DNA from: Ettlia oleoabundans
Lineage: Eukaryota > Chlorophyta > Chlorophyceae > Chlamydomonadales
Reading direction: 5' to 3'
Length of the DNA: 55,531 bases
Assembly (NCBI GenBank): GCA_019693395.1
Contig: JAAMXP010003512.1
Location: 1-55,531, forward strand
Below the pieces are notes generated by a model. The model was not told where the DNA came from, did not search any database, and was given only the letters and a program-made list of their open reading frames with translations. The translations under genes and the position numbers were made by a program. Of this stretch, positions 1 to 11,364 are shown in pieces (positions within the stretch are counted from its first letter, which is position 1; each line of letters opens with the position of its first letter).

Positions 1-350
1 GGAGGGGTCTGTGTCGCAAGTTCCGTTGCGGTTAGGCAGACTGTAAACACAAAAAGCAAAGCAACGGCTAAAATTGAGCTGTCTTGATAAAGGGAGTGAA
101 TATGTACGCAGGAAGCATATATTGGTGTACTGGAATGCATATGGTAGGGAAAGGCAGCAAGGGTCACGGTTCCATGTGTTCACTTCAAGTATGAATATAT
201 TCCAAGGGGCTGCATGCTGCGACGACTTGTGACAATGCACGCACTTCTTGCAGCAATTAATGCCAGCCGAACGGCCCATTCGCCTTGCAGTCAACAATCA
301 TTGGTGCTGCTGAGCCTGCTGGGGCTGCGGGGCCTGCCTGCCATCGGCAT

Positions 351-1652
351 TCACACCTCGAGGTACATGTGCGGGGTTAAAACCTTGTGGAGGGTTTCGT
401 GCGTTTCCATTCGCGCCGAATTTAATGGCCTCACAATGTCTGCGACCCGGCGCTGCAACACATCAAGCTCCTCCATGACTTGCTGCCGCTCCTCCTGCTG
501 CTCACCAGGAGGCATGTTTTGCTGCCAAAGCATGTATCTGTGCCCGCTCCTGCCTGAACTGCGCGTCGTACTGGGCTGCCACTTAGTTGGCAACTTGAAG
601 AGCTGCAGTAGCATCCTCTACCTCCCCCTCCATCTCCTGCACTATTGCTCTGCGAGCTTTCAGAAGGTAGGCTTCATTGTCACGCTGCTCCTCGCGGCGG
701 GCCTGCAGGCAGCGCAGGACAGGCAGGGGCGGAGCACATGACGCTCTGAGATAAGCGCTGGTGCTTCCACCTGTGCTGCGTATATATGCATAACAGGAAG
801 CAAAAGCACAGAGGGCCGTCAGTCCTCCTCATGCTTTGTGCGGTCGGGGTTGGTTTATACTGCTGCCTTCCCCCATAATAAATGTACACAACCAACCCAG
901 TCCCAGCCCCCACGCTTGCCGTGCACACGTGCTGTGATGTAACACACATTATAGAAGGCTCGGGGCATGCTCTTACCAAAGTGGATGCTGTAACGTTTGC
1001 AAGCGACTGCGTGCTCGATTAAGGTGTTGGCTCTTTACGCCAGACAGCATTGGGGCCCGGTCACCTGATAGGTGCTGTGCTCCTCCTCAGCTTCATCCAA
1101 TGCATCCAGCAGCTCTTGCAGCGCATAGAATGCCGCCTCAGCCTGCAGCTGCTGGCGTTGCAGGCTGCTTTCGGGGATGGAGGTGGAGCCGTCCCGCAGG
1201 AAGGCAAGGATGGCAGGGAACCATTTGGGGTCGCTGCAAAGTTGATGGCGGGCATGCAGGTGGGCAGGTGGCATTGAGGAGGTAGGCAGGCAGGCTGGAC
1301 AGGTGGGCAGGTAGGCATGGCAGGCGGACCGGAAACTAGATCTGGCAATAAGATGCTTGATAAATGGCTTCGGCGGTGCTGGCAGTGGGTGGCATGGTAA
1401 TGTGTCGACAGGTAGGGTGTACAGTGCGGCGAGCTGAGCTCGCCGGTCAATAAACAGATTGGCCGCAGCGTCACACAGGTGCGAGGATTCAACATCGCCG
1501 CGCAACATGCTCGCCAGCATGCTGTCGCTTTTATGGGTCAGCGTAGTCCTCGTGGTCATGAAGAGCTAGCCGCCAACATTTAGTGTGATCAGCTCGCCGC
1601 CATTGCTGCCAGCGGCGGCGCCAGCGCAGGCGCCACTCAAGTCTGGCTGCAT
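351..1652 (-). pseudogene. KCTD-type BTB/T1-domain coiled-coil protein with two in-frame stops and a frameshift
   Basis: The family is the potassium-channel tetramerisation (T1/BTB) fold, usually adaptor proteins for cullin-3 ubiquitin ligases. Exons run 1652-1444, 1233-1065 and 702-351. Seen: LNVGG, then LFMTTRTTL, SMLASMLRGD, FIDRDPKWFPAILAFLRDG and an EAAFYALQELLDAL segment, followed by a coiled coil rich in Gln/Glu/Arg. The start ATG at 1652 lies just before the domain. Three lesions are visible: a TAG at 1566-1568 between LNVGG and LF, a TAA at 583-585 in the coiled coil, and a one-base frame change between about 505 and 580, after which the frame runs to TGA at 351. Intron 1 (1234-1443) uses a GC donor. 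The gene is either a young pseudogene, carries assembly errors, or has recoded stops. Both stops sit where Gln would fit. The domain call is firm; whether the gene is intact is not. Confidence 0.75.
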
Positions 1653-2406
1653 GTTTGGCACGTCTGCGTTACTGCTGTGACGGTCTGCGACGCAAAAGAC
1701 CCATCATGCGCAGGCGGTCGCAAACGGTTTGTGAGGGTGAGGCAGGCCAGGATGGTGTGACTACAGGCTGGGCTTGCGAGAACTATTGCTACCCACCCGT
1801 AAGCTGTCGGCTAAGTTCAGCGGTGCAGAGCGAGCTCACTAATTCTACGCCGAAATGGCTGTCGAATTGGGTGAAAGGGTAGGAAGACGCAAGTAACTGC
1901 GGGCTGACAAGTGATGGTGAGGTTTTGGTGAGGTTTTGATAGAACCAAAAAATCTTAGCCACGTCGTGCTGGTGAGCCGCTGCTGGCCTACCATCTGACC
2001 ATACGGGATCCTGTCCTGTGGGTGCCCCGTGTACCATCCGTATGTATATTACCCGGTTTGTTGACTTGTTGAGGGAACTTCGTTGATGTTGTTGTTCACT
2101 TTCAAGTAGACATAACGAGGCTTTTCGGATCGATGCCTGCTGTCATCTTGACCTTGCATAAACTAAGATGTCTCGTTGTGCTCTGTGCCGATGCAGCGAG
2201 CAGCTGCTGCTTTTGAGGGTTCTGATCGATTGCTACGCACGTTGTTGTGGTCAAGTCTTGCTTAAAGCCCGGCTTCAGGCGGCCGGGCAAGACATGCCGC
2301 AGGCGCCGCCTCAGCGGGCGCAGCAGGCATGGATGCTGGCTCCCATCAAGAGCAGGCTTACCTCGTCACTTGCGATGGATAGAAAGCACAAGTCACACTT
2401 GCATGA
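1653..2406. other. Intergenic/5' region between divergent genes
   Basis: About 750 bp between the minus-strand KCTD-type gene and the first recognisable exon of the plus-strand hydrolase. Short ORFs exist on both strands, including an ATG at 2168, but none has recognisable protein features. The stretch probably holds both promoters and an unresolved 5' exon of the hydrolase. Confidence 0.4.
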
Positions 2407-4788
2407 ACACCCGGACAAGCGCTAATAGGCAGCCGGTGGCTGGCGCACCAGCGCATCGGCCAAGCCCCGCGCTTGTTGGTGGCAACCACCCAAGTAGTGG
2501 ACCTTGTGGATCGCCAAGACGGTGTCAACCGATTGCAGGTGTTATCAAGTGACTTGCTAGTACAACCATGCTCGACATGCCGCCGCCGCCAGCAACAGTG
2601 CCGCCAACGAAAAGGCCAGACTGGCACATGTTTGCCCCCTTCTAACCGTCCTTCCGGGCTTGCCGGTCATCCAAACGCAGCAGCTTCGAGTGATGTTGTA
2701 TGGGAGGGAGGTGTATGCCGCTACCAAAAATCACATGACTTCACAGTGGAAGCGCCCAGCGGTGCACCGCCGATTGTGCTGCTGCCTGGGTTTGGCAACA
2801 ACACGCAAGATTATGTCGCTCCATTTGGCAACGAGGATGCCAGCATTGCAGCAGCGCTGAAGGTAGGATCTTTGGAGCCCAACTATGAAGCGAGTTTGGC
2901 TGATGCTGCAAAGATGCGTTGATGACTACCTTCTGGTTGCCGCTGCCCACCGTCTTGCCCGCTCATGCCTCTGTTTGGCTCCCACTGTGGTGCAGCGCCG
3001 GGGATTCCAGGTCTACGTGCTGCCGCTCACACGGTATGTACCTATGACTTACCCCTTTGCAGCCTGCTGCCCTGCAAATGCCGGCCCACAACCTGCACTC
3101 TCAACGACGGGCTTGCTAATCTCTCATTCTCAACTTTCTCAACTGCAGGCAGGATTGGTTCAAAGTTGGGCGTTCGCTGTTCACGCGCGGTTACTGGTCG
3201 AACCCTCCGACGCTCACAACCCACCCAGGATACTCCTGGTGCGCTGCCCCTTGTGATGCCGCGCCGGTGCAGGGTGCAGCTGGCGACAGCTGGCAACGCA
3301 ACAGCTGATGTCCCTCAAGATGCCTTGCTTTGGAATCTGGTCTTGGGTTTCACGGGTCCCTCGGAGGCCCCCTCATGACCCCACCTCCTGCAGGTACCTT
3401 GAGCATGTGAAGGAGCTAGTTGATCAAGCTCGATTGGAAACGGGAGCTGATCAAGTGGACCTGCTGGGGCACAGCGGTGAGAGATTGCGGCGGCTGCCTG
3501 GTTGCGGTTGTGGTGGCTTGGACTGCCAGGCAGTGGGCTGCATTCTACCGCTGCTATGTCGGTAATGTTTGTATTGTCTGCTGCTCAATGCCTGCTGCTT
3601 ACTGTTTGTTGTGTAACTGTCAGCTGGCGGCTGGCTAGGTCGGGCATTCCTTGGGCAGGCTCAGTACAAGGATGTGCCCTTGTCAGCCGACACCCTAGGC
3701 AGCGGCGATCTAGAGCCGCAACCCGCGGTTAGGAGCCTGGTCACGCTTGGCACGCCCCACACACCCCCACCGCCAGATAAGGTGCAGCAGACGGTGCCAG
3801 CTCTTGGCTTGCATTGGCGCTCGCCCTTGCGTGGTTTCCGTTGCACCAGGCCTGGGCACGTTTTATGTCCTTAGCTTCCTTCACCTAGATCTGTAGCGTG
3901 GTAGGCATGCTGTAGTATAAATAAAGCTTGAGCCCAAAGTACTTGTTCAGGTCAAGGACATGACCGGTGGTGCGCTGACATGGACAAATTCCATGTGGCC
4001 AGGCGCTTTCTTCGCGAACCAAGGAATCAAGTATGTGTGCGTGGCAGGCCGGGCCGTTCGTGGAAACAAGGATGCAGACAGGCGCACGCTCAGGCAAGGC
4101 AACGTTTCAAGGCTGATTGTTCTGGCTGTGAACTTGCCTCGGCTACTAGGCAGATGCGTCAGCCAGTATGCAGTAAGGAGGGCTGTTAAAGTATGGAGGT
4201 CTTTCTGGCTGTGCGTCTTGGAGCGGCAGGACATCGCCGCGCAAATGCCCATCCGGTACTGGCACACAGCGCAGGCGTGCTGCAGCGCCTGGCGCAAGCT
4301 TGCTTGGCACAGCTGCATCATTTGACTCCCATGCAGCGAACAACCGGCCTTTCATGATCTTGCTTTCCTCACGCTTGTGCTTCATTATCTGGCACTCCCT
4401 GACCTGCAGCGGGTATAGCCACGGCTCCTACCAGCAAGTGTGCGGCGAGGGTGAGACAGAGGGGGATGCAGTCGTGCCATTGTGCAGCGCCTTGCTCGAT
4501 GGGGCAGAGCATGTAGTGCTGGATGGCGTCTTTCACAGGCAAGGCTTGGCCGTTTTTGGGACAATAGCGAGTGGTTGGGTGCAGTATGGTGGGGGGAGCA
4601 GCAGCTGGGGGTGCCACCTGGAGGCAGATCCTTTCTCGTCTTTGGCAACAATCACATTTGCAATTGGTTTACTTCATTCTTTCCTTCGCTGCAGTATGAG
4701 CCGCATGCGCACATTTAATGAGCCGGCAGACGTGCCGTGGTACGGATCACAAGAGGTGCTGGACACCTGGCTGAAACATCTGGCCTAG
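2407..4788 (+). CDS. Alpha/beta-hydrolase (lipase/PGAP1-like), N-terminus unresolved
   Basis: A serine hydrolase of the alpha/beta fold, probably acting on a lipid or ester; the substrate cannot be read from sequence. Exons: up to 2862, then 2996-3033, 3149-3238, 3394-3476, 3624-3781, 3951-4093, 4410-4538 and 4695-4788. Seen in order: IVLLPGFGNNTQDY (oxyanion-hole strand), QVDLLGHS joined across an intron to AGGWLGRAFLG (nucleophile elbow GHSAGG, Ser catalytic), SLVTLGTPHTPPPPDK, DMTGGALTW, a GSYQQVCGEG segment and FHSMSR, whose His could be catalytic. Two introns (4094-4409, 4539-4694) have GC donors, AG|GCAAGG; both are needed to keep the conserved frame. The first exon is open from 2407 but has no in-frame ATG, so an upstream exon must carry the start. 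The TAG stop is followed by TGA three codons later. Confidence 0.85.
4094..4409 (+). other. GC-AG intron
   Basis: Donor CTCAG|GCAAGG and acceptor ctgcag. No GT donor nearby joins the RRTL segment to GYSHGSYQQ in frame. Confidence 0.8.
4539..4694 (+). other. GC-AG intron
   Basis: Donor CACAG|GCAAGG and acceptor gctgcag. Splicing joins GVFH to SMSRMRTFNEP in frame. This is the second GC donor in the same gene. Confidence 0.8.
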
Positions 4789-4933
4789 AGTGAAATCTGA
4801 GCGAGCGCATGATGCTGTTACTGGCGGAGGACTGGTATTAAAACTGGCATTTGCAGAACTCCACAACGGGACATGCTATCATCTACCAAGAAAAATATGT
4901 CAATTGGCATGCTCAAGCGTATTTGATGACGTC

Positions 4934-4938
4934 TGTAA
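4934..4938 (+). terminator. Candidate polyadenylation signal TGTAA
   Basis: TGTAA lies 146 nt after the hydrolase stop. TGTAA is the usual chlorophyte poly(A) signal; assignment is by position only. Confidence 0.35.
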
Positions 4939-5018
4939 GGCAGTCCAAGGGTGACAAGGGTCAGATGGATCAGGTGGTAACATTCAAACATGTGGTTGGT
5001 GCTGAAAAGGAACAACGA

Positions 5019-5085
5019 GAAGATTGGAGGCACTCAGCACTCGCACTGCAACAAGTACGCTGCACCCTGAGTGCCTCCAATCTTC
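5019..5085. repeat. Perfect 18-bp inverted repeat (hairpin)
   Basis: Arms 5019-5036 (GAAGATTGGAGGCACTCA) and 5068-5085 (its exact reverse complement) flank a 31-nt loop. It sits in the 490-bp gap between two convergent genes, so it would fall in the 3' UTR of one or both transcripts. A small RNA precursor, an RNA-stability element or a remnant foldback element are all possible. Confidence 0.85.
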
Positions 5086-5278
5086 CAATTCAGGCGGCAC
5101 CATGAAACACAGGGAGCTGCAGCACTCGTGGCAACATGAGATGAGGATGGTGAATGACGGGCATGGTACACGAGAAAATATCGGCAGGGAGTACCTGAGA
5201 CAAGGGCTTAACTGGCTTAATCGCAACACGACTGGTGAGTGAGGTGGCAAAGTGTCAGCAACGGAGGGCTTTGGGCCA

Positions 5279-6157
5279 TCAACTGTTGAACAGATTCTGG
5301 GAGATGGGCTGCACTGATTCCGTAAGCCAGCAGCCCTCGCAGCCCTCTGCCGTCTGCAGTCGCAGCGACCAGCTGTACACCACACGCTGTGTGACGCCAG
5401 GCTCTGTGGTAGGTATGTTGGAGCGCACACCTGTAAATCGCGGTTGGCAGCGGGGGGGAGTAAATGAGAAGCACAAGCAATGTGCTGAAGGATGTGCAGC
5501 TGGCTGCACCCAGGTTTGCAAGGCACCAAGGTTGCAACGGTGATATTTAAAGTAACTATGCATACTAACAAACCGCAGCGCCCTGTGCTTGTCACACCTC
5601 TTGTCTCAACCCCTGCCGCGGTCACTCACCAACAATCAACAATGCAAGGTCCGGCTGCATCTGCACGGCTCTCAGCAGGTCTGCCGACTGGTGGTGCAGC
5701 AGGGGGCGATACTGAGGAGACTGCAGCATTTTGGCGAAGCGATGCACCGGGCCGGTGACGCGCTGATTTGAAGGGCTGGCAAAAAGGAACACGCCGGCAG
5801 CGTCGCCTTCTTGCAATGCCGCCAGCTGCGCCTGAACTACCGCCTCGGGGCCCCAGCAAGGGTCCGGCTGCATTTGCATGCAAGGAATACGAGTAAGCGA
5901 CACATCCAGGGCGGCATGCTACACATGGAAGACAAGATGACACGGCAGGAACATGCAAGGGCAGAAAACGGTCAATGACAGCGAGGGGATTAAGGCAGAC
6001 AGTGAGGCCATTCAGCAGCTCACCTTGCTGGGTAGGTCTCCTGGGTAGGCTGGCTCCCCAGTGATGCCTTTGAGAAACCACTTCTTAACCACCTGCAGGC
6101 CTCAGGCAGACGGCAGAGTAATGCCACCAACACTTGGCCACACGACAACAAAGCCCA

Positions 6158-6188
<31 letters not shown>

Positions 6189-7570
6189 TTGGGAACGTGT
6201 ACTGACAACTTTCAGCGCCTCATATTACGGGAGAACAACACCCAGGTCTATGCAGCTCTGGAGGGCAGACAGGTGCAGGCAGCTGTTTGCTGTTGAGCAG
6301 GCAAGTTTAAGCAGCAGAATCAGCGTCGCACCTGCAGGCCCCTGTACTTGGGTACCAATGCCTCCTCCAGCTGCATGTCAAAGGTCAGCACCATCTCCTC
6401 GCCTGCAATACACATAGCCAGCCAGCCAGACAGCCAGTTAAGAGCGGTGGTGCCTGCGCCTTATGTGAGTACTTGTGCGGCGGCCAGGCACTAGTATTGC
6501 GGCTGAACATCTGTCTGACCAGTGGGCACACAAAACAACATGAATTGCTCAATTGATTAACTTTACATTCCAGCACATGCTGCCAGCAGGCCTCCATACC
6601 CCCAGGAGTACCTTGTTGGGATGCTCATGCAATACCTAATCACGAAGGCAGGCATGCAGGGATGCCACATACCTGATTGCGTTACAACCTCGTATCGCTG
6701 CAGAAAACGGTGTGCTGCTAATCTAAGGCTGCTGAGCACCGTGGCCGAGCGCGGCGCAGCATAGAATACGCCGCGTGCACTGTAAGAGTCCAATGCTAAG
6801 TCGGAGGGCTGGGCCAGGTTTACAAGTTCTGAAAAAGAAAGCGACTGCCCAGGCTCTTCCTCTCGCTGCTGTGTGCTGACAAGCTCCTTTGATTTCTCTG
6901 CCCTGCAGTATCAGAGGAAAGGTTGGAGGCGTGATGACGGTGACCTGGGCCAAGAGCAAATTGATTGATGCTAGAAGATGCCAGCGCCAAAACAATCGGC
7001 CGAGCCGTGCAGGATACCTGATGAAGGTTAGTGTGGGTAGTGGCAGGGTGGACCCTATGAGGAGCACTGGCAGCGATGGGCAGAGGCAGCCGCAGTCGCA
7101 GGCAAACACGGAAGCGCAGCTCACCGCTTGGCCGCCCTGCGTTCCAGCAAACGGTCAATAACTGCCTCTGGTAGGTACTCCACAACTTCATCCAGATCTG
7201 AACTTTGTCGCCGTGTCAAGAAGATCTGCATCACGCTCTGCACCGTCTCAAATGCCACCTCCGCGCTGCCTTTGCTGCTATCAGGCCCAGTGCTGCCGTC
7301 GCTGCCTGGCGCCGCTGCCGCTGTCAACGCCGACGCATGGCGCCGCCGGCTGCCTGGCCTGCAGCAGCTGGTAAGGCGCGGCACTCCCCGAGGCGTTCGC
7401 TGTGAGTAATCTTGGCCAGGGCAGCGGTGCAGGCGTTCAACGCGTGCAACTTTCGACTCCGCCAAGCAGCAGAATGTCCCTGAGGCTGCTGTCATGTTTC
7501 GGATTCCTGATGCTTGGATGGGTTGGTCTGTTTTGTGGCAGCATACGCTTGACTTCCACCAGGCGAGCAT
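5279..7570 (-). CDS. DUF4864-domain protein with probable chloroplast transit peptide
   Basis: Function unknown; the C-terminal half matches the DUF4864 pattern found in cyanobacteria, proteobacteria and plants. Exons 7570-7125, 6902-6673, 6402-6332, 6092-6024, 5867-5630 and 5430-5279 give 401 residues. Seen: an N-terminus rich in Cys/Ser/Arg and poor in acid residues (plastid-transit-like), a middle region with LDEVVEYLPEAVIDRLL and VFYAAPRSATVLSSLR, then the DUF4864 hallmarks: AVVQAQLAALQEGDAAG, VFLFASPSNQ, a GPVHRF..M segment, and a C-terminal YSWSLRLQ...GCWLTESVQP. All introns are GT-AG. It is head-to-head with the TMEM18 gene, 305 bp apart. Start chosen at the first ATG of the open frame (7570); a second ATG downstream is possible. 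The stop is TGA. Confidence 0.8.
6158..6188. repeat. (CCAG)n microsatellite
   Basis: About 7.5 tetranucleotide units, located within an intron of the DUF4864 gene just upstream of the 6092-6024 exon. Confidence 0.9.
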
Positions 7571-7875
7571 TACAGGCTTCAGTACACCTAGCATTCAGCA
7601 GGTGGTGCTCAGGAGGGAAAAGTAATCAAGGCATTGCACCCAGGGGCTGCATTGTCGATTGTTCAGCAGCTGAAAAACAGCGCCGACGGGAATCTGTAAC
7701 AACGGGTGATCTCAACTCGGTGATCACAGCATTTCAAGCCACTCTGGTTGCCAGCATTGCTTCGAACAACGATACGTGTTTACATTAAAAGGCAGCTCCG
7801 CAGTGTGCCGTCCCCAATATCAGCCACCGCTTATCGGCTGCCACAGTTGGCCACCGCCATCCAGCCGTCCCCAGC
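7571..7875. promoter_or_regulatory. Bidirectional promoter region (DUF4864 gene / TMEM18)
   Basis: 305 bp between two divergent start codons. No clear TATA box near either start. Role inferred from gene arrangement only. Confidence 0.4.
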
Positions 7876-9399
7876 ATGGAGGAGGTGCAACAGCAGCTAA
7901 CTGATGTTCGCGACCAGCTGGGCGGTGCGCTGGAGTTTGTGATGAATGATCTACGGCAGAAGTGGCGGGAGCTCAGCGGTGGCCCCTCTGTGACCGAGGG
8001 CATTAAGCAGTTCGTGCACGCCGTGGATTGGTCGGTGAGTGACGGCTGCTGGGCGGTTCTTCCCGTCTGCCCTTGTGGGAATCGACCCCTTACGGGGAAT
8101 GAGTTGTGTAAGCCAACAAGGAGTCCCTGTGTGGTGCTTGTGAAAGGCTGCAGGATTGGTGGCTGCAGCATTGTGCTAGCTTCAATACAAAGCAGAAGGC
8201 GTGATGCATGCTGCTGAGTGCTGCATCACACTCATACCCTTCCAGCGCAAGCCCGGCATTCCCCTGCCCTGCGCCTGCAGGAGCGCTGGATTCAGGGCTT
8301 GCTAGCCTTTCACCTTCTGCTCCTGCTGGTGGTGCTGCTGTTCCGCCGCATCCCCTACGTGCATGGCGCAATTTTCCTCGGCATCAGTGAGTGGCGCCTG
8401 CTGCACACACACTGTGGCAGATTTGCAGCTCCAGTGCGTTACCTCTACAACAATGTCACGTCAGGGTGTCAAGCATGTCAGTGGGATCCCTGACAACAAA
8501 TTTCAGCTAAGCAAGAACTCCACTGGCACCCTGGTTTCTTTCCTCCCGCTGGTGGAGGCGCTTAATGTGTCACATCTGTCACTCTGCCGGGCAAATACTT
8601 GGGAACTGCAGTGCTATTTGTTGACTTGCAGTGGATTGATATTGGCCATGTGTTGCAGTGCCGATAGTTTACTCTGCCGAGCGAATCAACAGCCTGGCAG
8701 CGCGCCACTGGCGCAGCTTTGCCAAGCAAAACTACTTTGACCCGCAGGTGCATAACTCACTGCGCTGCCTTCTTCAGCCAGTGGCTAGTGTGCCTGACCG
8801 GCTGCTGGCCTGCCGGGTAACTTGATTATGGCTTTCTCTGTCTCACTCGTGACAAGAGGGAGCTGCCGTATTGGGCTCACACAAGCTTTTAGGCAGGGGT
8901 CGCAGTTCCCAACAAGCTTGCCTCATCAAGACATGCCAATCTGCTGCTGTTCTTTTGTGCAGGGCATCTTCACATCCGCCTTGCTGTCGGCACCACTGCT
9001 CATCATCATGTTTGTTATCCTGGTGGGTGATGCGAGTTGCCCCCCGAGCATTGTGGCTGGCTACAGGCTTGGCGTTTCTATCACAGTGTCTGCCTGCTAC
9101 TCCCTCGTCTCCTTGCGTCTCCTCCATGCATGTTCAACCACTTCTTCTATGGGATGGTTATGAGTTAAAAGATGAGTTCCACTTGACTGCTACCTGCATA
9201 TTGAATTCAGGTTCACAATCTTGTGAGCACCTCTGTCCTGCTCGTGAGGATGAAACGGAAGGAGCTGGAGTACAAGGCCCGACAGCAGCGCCGTGCAGCA
9301 AGCGGCGGCAGCCAGCCCTCGGGCCAAGGCACAAGGCAGCAGGAACAGCAGCAGCAGGCGGCAGCTGCCAGCACAGAAGAAGTCAAGAAGGAGCGGTAA
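7876..9399 (+). CDS. TMEM18: Transmembrane protein 18 homolog
   Basis: TMEM18 is a small conserved protein of the nuclear envelope/ER with several membrane helices; in animals it is linked to chromatin binding at the nuclear periphery, and its role in algae is unknown. Exons 7876-8034, 8281-8386, 8659-8747, 8963-9022 and 9211-9399 give 200 residues. Seen: FVHAVDWSERWIQGL, then helix LLAFHLLLLLVVLLF, the family signature VYSAERINSLAARHW, NYFDPQGIFTSALLSAPLL leading into a second strongly hydrophobic helix (LLIIMFVIL), a third helix (NLVSTSVLLV), and a basic tail KRKELEYKARQQRR followed by a Gln-rich stretch. The stop TAA is followed by TGA after one codon. Confidence 0.93.
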
Positions 9400-9780
9400 A
9401 TTTGAAGCCTGTCTTGAGGCCTACACAACCAGCAGGGTGGGCTGACAACCACGAGTTCTGAGGAGTCCGTAAGCAGCGGGAGTGAACCCAAGACGCAAAA
9501 GGTTGACAGCATTGAATGCACGTACAATGCCTGTCCTTTAAGCAAAAAGCGGTACGCTGAATCCTACCGCATTTATAGACGTTCTACAGCGTTCGCAGGC
9601 AGCAATGCAGATGTGTCGCCTGCTGATGGTATGGTGCGCCCCTGCGTGCAGCGCCTGATCTGCATGCTGGGGTGCCACTCTGGCCGAAAAGTCGGAATGC
9701 CTCTGCGGCATGCTTGATCAGTGTATGGCGCGATCCGCTAATCAGCGTGCAGCTGTGCAGCCTGGGGCCGCGGGTGGCGT
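9400..9780 (+). other. Intergenic, TMEM18 to Nudix gene
   Basis: 381 bp between two tandem genes. I see no gene, repeat or clear regulatory motif. Confidence 0.5.
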
Positions 9781-11364
9781 ATGCTACCTCTCCGCTGTCT
9801 CACGCAGCGCGCATTTTTGCCTGGCAGAAACAGCGTAGCATTGGAAGCGGCACGCTGCCTCCGTTGCAGCATGAGCACGGCTGCTGGTAACGGCAGTGCG
9901 CAGCCTGGCGAAGCATGTGCCCCGCCCGCGGCAACAGCAGCAGGCGCAGCAGTGGCGGCAGCAGAACTTACGCCGCAGGCAGCGGGTAAAGTGCGAGATT
10001 ATCCAGACGAGCCACGCGTGGGTGTTGGGGTCGTCATCCTGCGGCAGCTGCCACCTCAGCGACAAGCAGAGGTACTGCTCATACGGCGCGCAAAGGAGCC
10101 AGCCAAAGGTGGGAGGGACCGCAGTTGCCAGGCATGTTGGTCTTTTAAGGTTTTTTTACTGCCAATCAGGTTGCCCTGCCGCAATGCTCACCTACTTGCT
10201 GAGACAATCCATCCCGTAGTCAAATCGCCATTGATTCGCCGGTGTTGCTGGTTCGAAGTAGCTGTCAGCTTGATCTTATGCTGCCCGCTTCACCCACACG
10301 CTGCAGGCCTTTGGTGCTTCCCGGGCGGCAGCATGGAGCTCGGGGAAACGCTGGTGGAGTGTGCTGTGCGGGAGACACTGGAGGAGACTGGGCTGCAGCT
10401 GCGCAATGAACCCATACCAGAGGGTGCGTGCCGTGCTTGCTAGACCCCTTGTTCCCATGCTTCATAGATAACCCTTCTGCCCCACATTGAGGGCTGTGGA
10501 GTAGCAGCCAAAGGAAACTTGTGATTATAGGCCTGCTGGGATGCCTATGGTGTGCACCCTGGAAGTGCAAGTTGTCAGACCAACCTATGTATATCTCTCT
10601 GTTGAGCATCTCGCGTGCTAGCCTCTCCCTTCTTGCAAGATCATGTTGATGTCTGCACCGTTGTGTTGCTGGCACGCCATGCCACTCCCTTCCTGCAGGC
10701 GAGCTGTTCAGCGACTCACTGGCCTTCCCCACTCCCATCGCCGCCGCTGACTCGATAACACGCGACTCCTCGGGCCGCGTGCTGTATCACTACGCAATCG
10801 TCAACATGGCGGCAGTTCCTGTGGTGAGCCAACCAGGCATTTCTTATAGAAAGGCCGCGCAGCAGGGATGGAGGGGCATTTGTTTCACCAGAAAGACTCT
10901 GTCCCTTTTGGTTGAAGCATGGAAAGGGTGAGGGGCGTGCAGATGGCAGTGGAGGTGTGGCTTGTTTGACCGTGCTTTCGGCACGCGTGCGATGGTTGCT
11001 GGCTGGTTGCCTTGCTGCATGCAGGACGCACACAAGCCACCAGTGCCCGCGGATGACGTTGATGACGCCAAATGGTTCCCCGTTTCTCAGCTACGCGGCC
11101 TGCCAGGTGCGAGTGTGGACTGTTGTAGCTACATATTGGTGGGATTGCAGGTATGATTGCACCATTGTTGTGGTACACTGCAAGTTTGATGGCAGTATAG
11201 CATGACAACAGTGCGATAGCGAAAGTGTGGCAAGCACACTTGTTTGTTCAAAAGTGCACTCCTGTGTTTGCTGCTCCTCCACTTCCCATGCCGCTGCAGA
11301 TCTAGTGACGCAATGCGACCGCGTTGCAGAGCGTGCTGTGCAACACTTTGCAATCCAGCATTAA
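9781..11364 (+). CDS. Nudix hydrolase, probably organelle-targeted
   Basis: Nudix enzymes cleave nucleoside diphosphates linked to another moiety (for example NADH, ADP-ribose, oxidised dNTPs) using Mg2+ held by the Nudix box. Exons 9781-10108, 10307-10423, 10699-10823, 11025-11106 and 11300-11364 give 238 residues. Seen: VGVGVVILR strand, LLIRRAKEP, FPGGSMELGET then VRETLEETGL, a near-complete Nudix box (G117, E123, R131, E132, E135, E136), YHYAIVNMAAVP, and DDAKWFPVSQL, which contributes the C-terminal strand. The 20-30 residues before the domain are Arg/Leu/Ser-rich without acids, suggesting a mitochondrial or plastid presequence; a second ATG about 30 codons in would give a cytosolic form. 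The substrate cannot be told from sequence. Confidence 0.9.

Noticed and set aside
1..350. Exon continuing the KCTD-type gene (Gln/Pro-rich reading near 300)
   Set aside because: The shifted frame reaches a TGA at 351 without needing another exon; no supported splice pair.
2168..2425. Plus-strand ORF with ATG at 2168 as an upstream exon of the hydrolase
   Set aside because: No donor/acceptor pair gave a convincing in-phase link to the exon ending at 2862.
10225..10270. tRNA-like T-loop string (ggttcgaag)
   Set aside because: No matching acceptor stem, anticodon arm or D arm; it lies within a Nudix intron.
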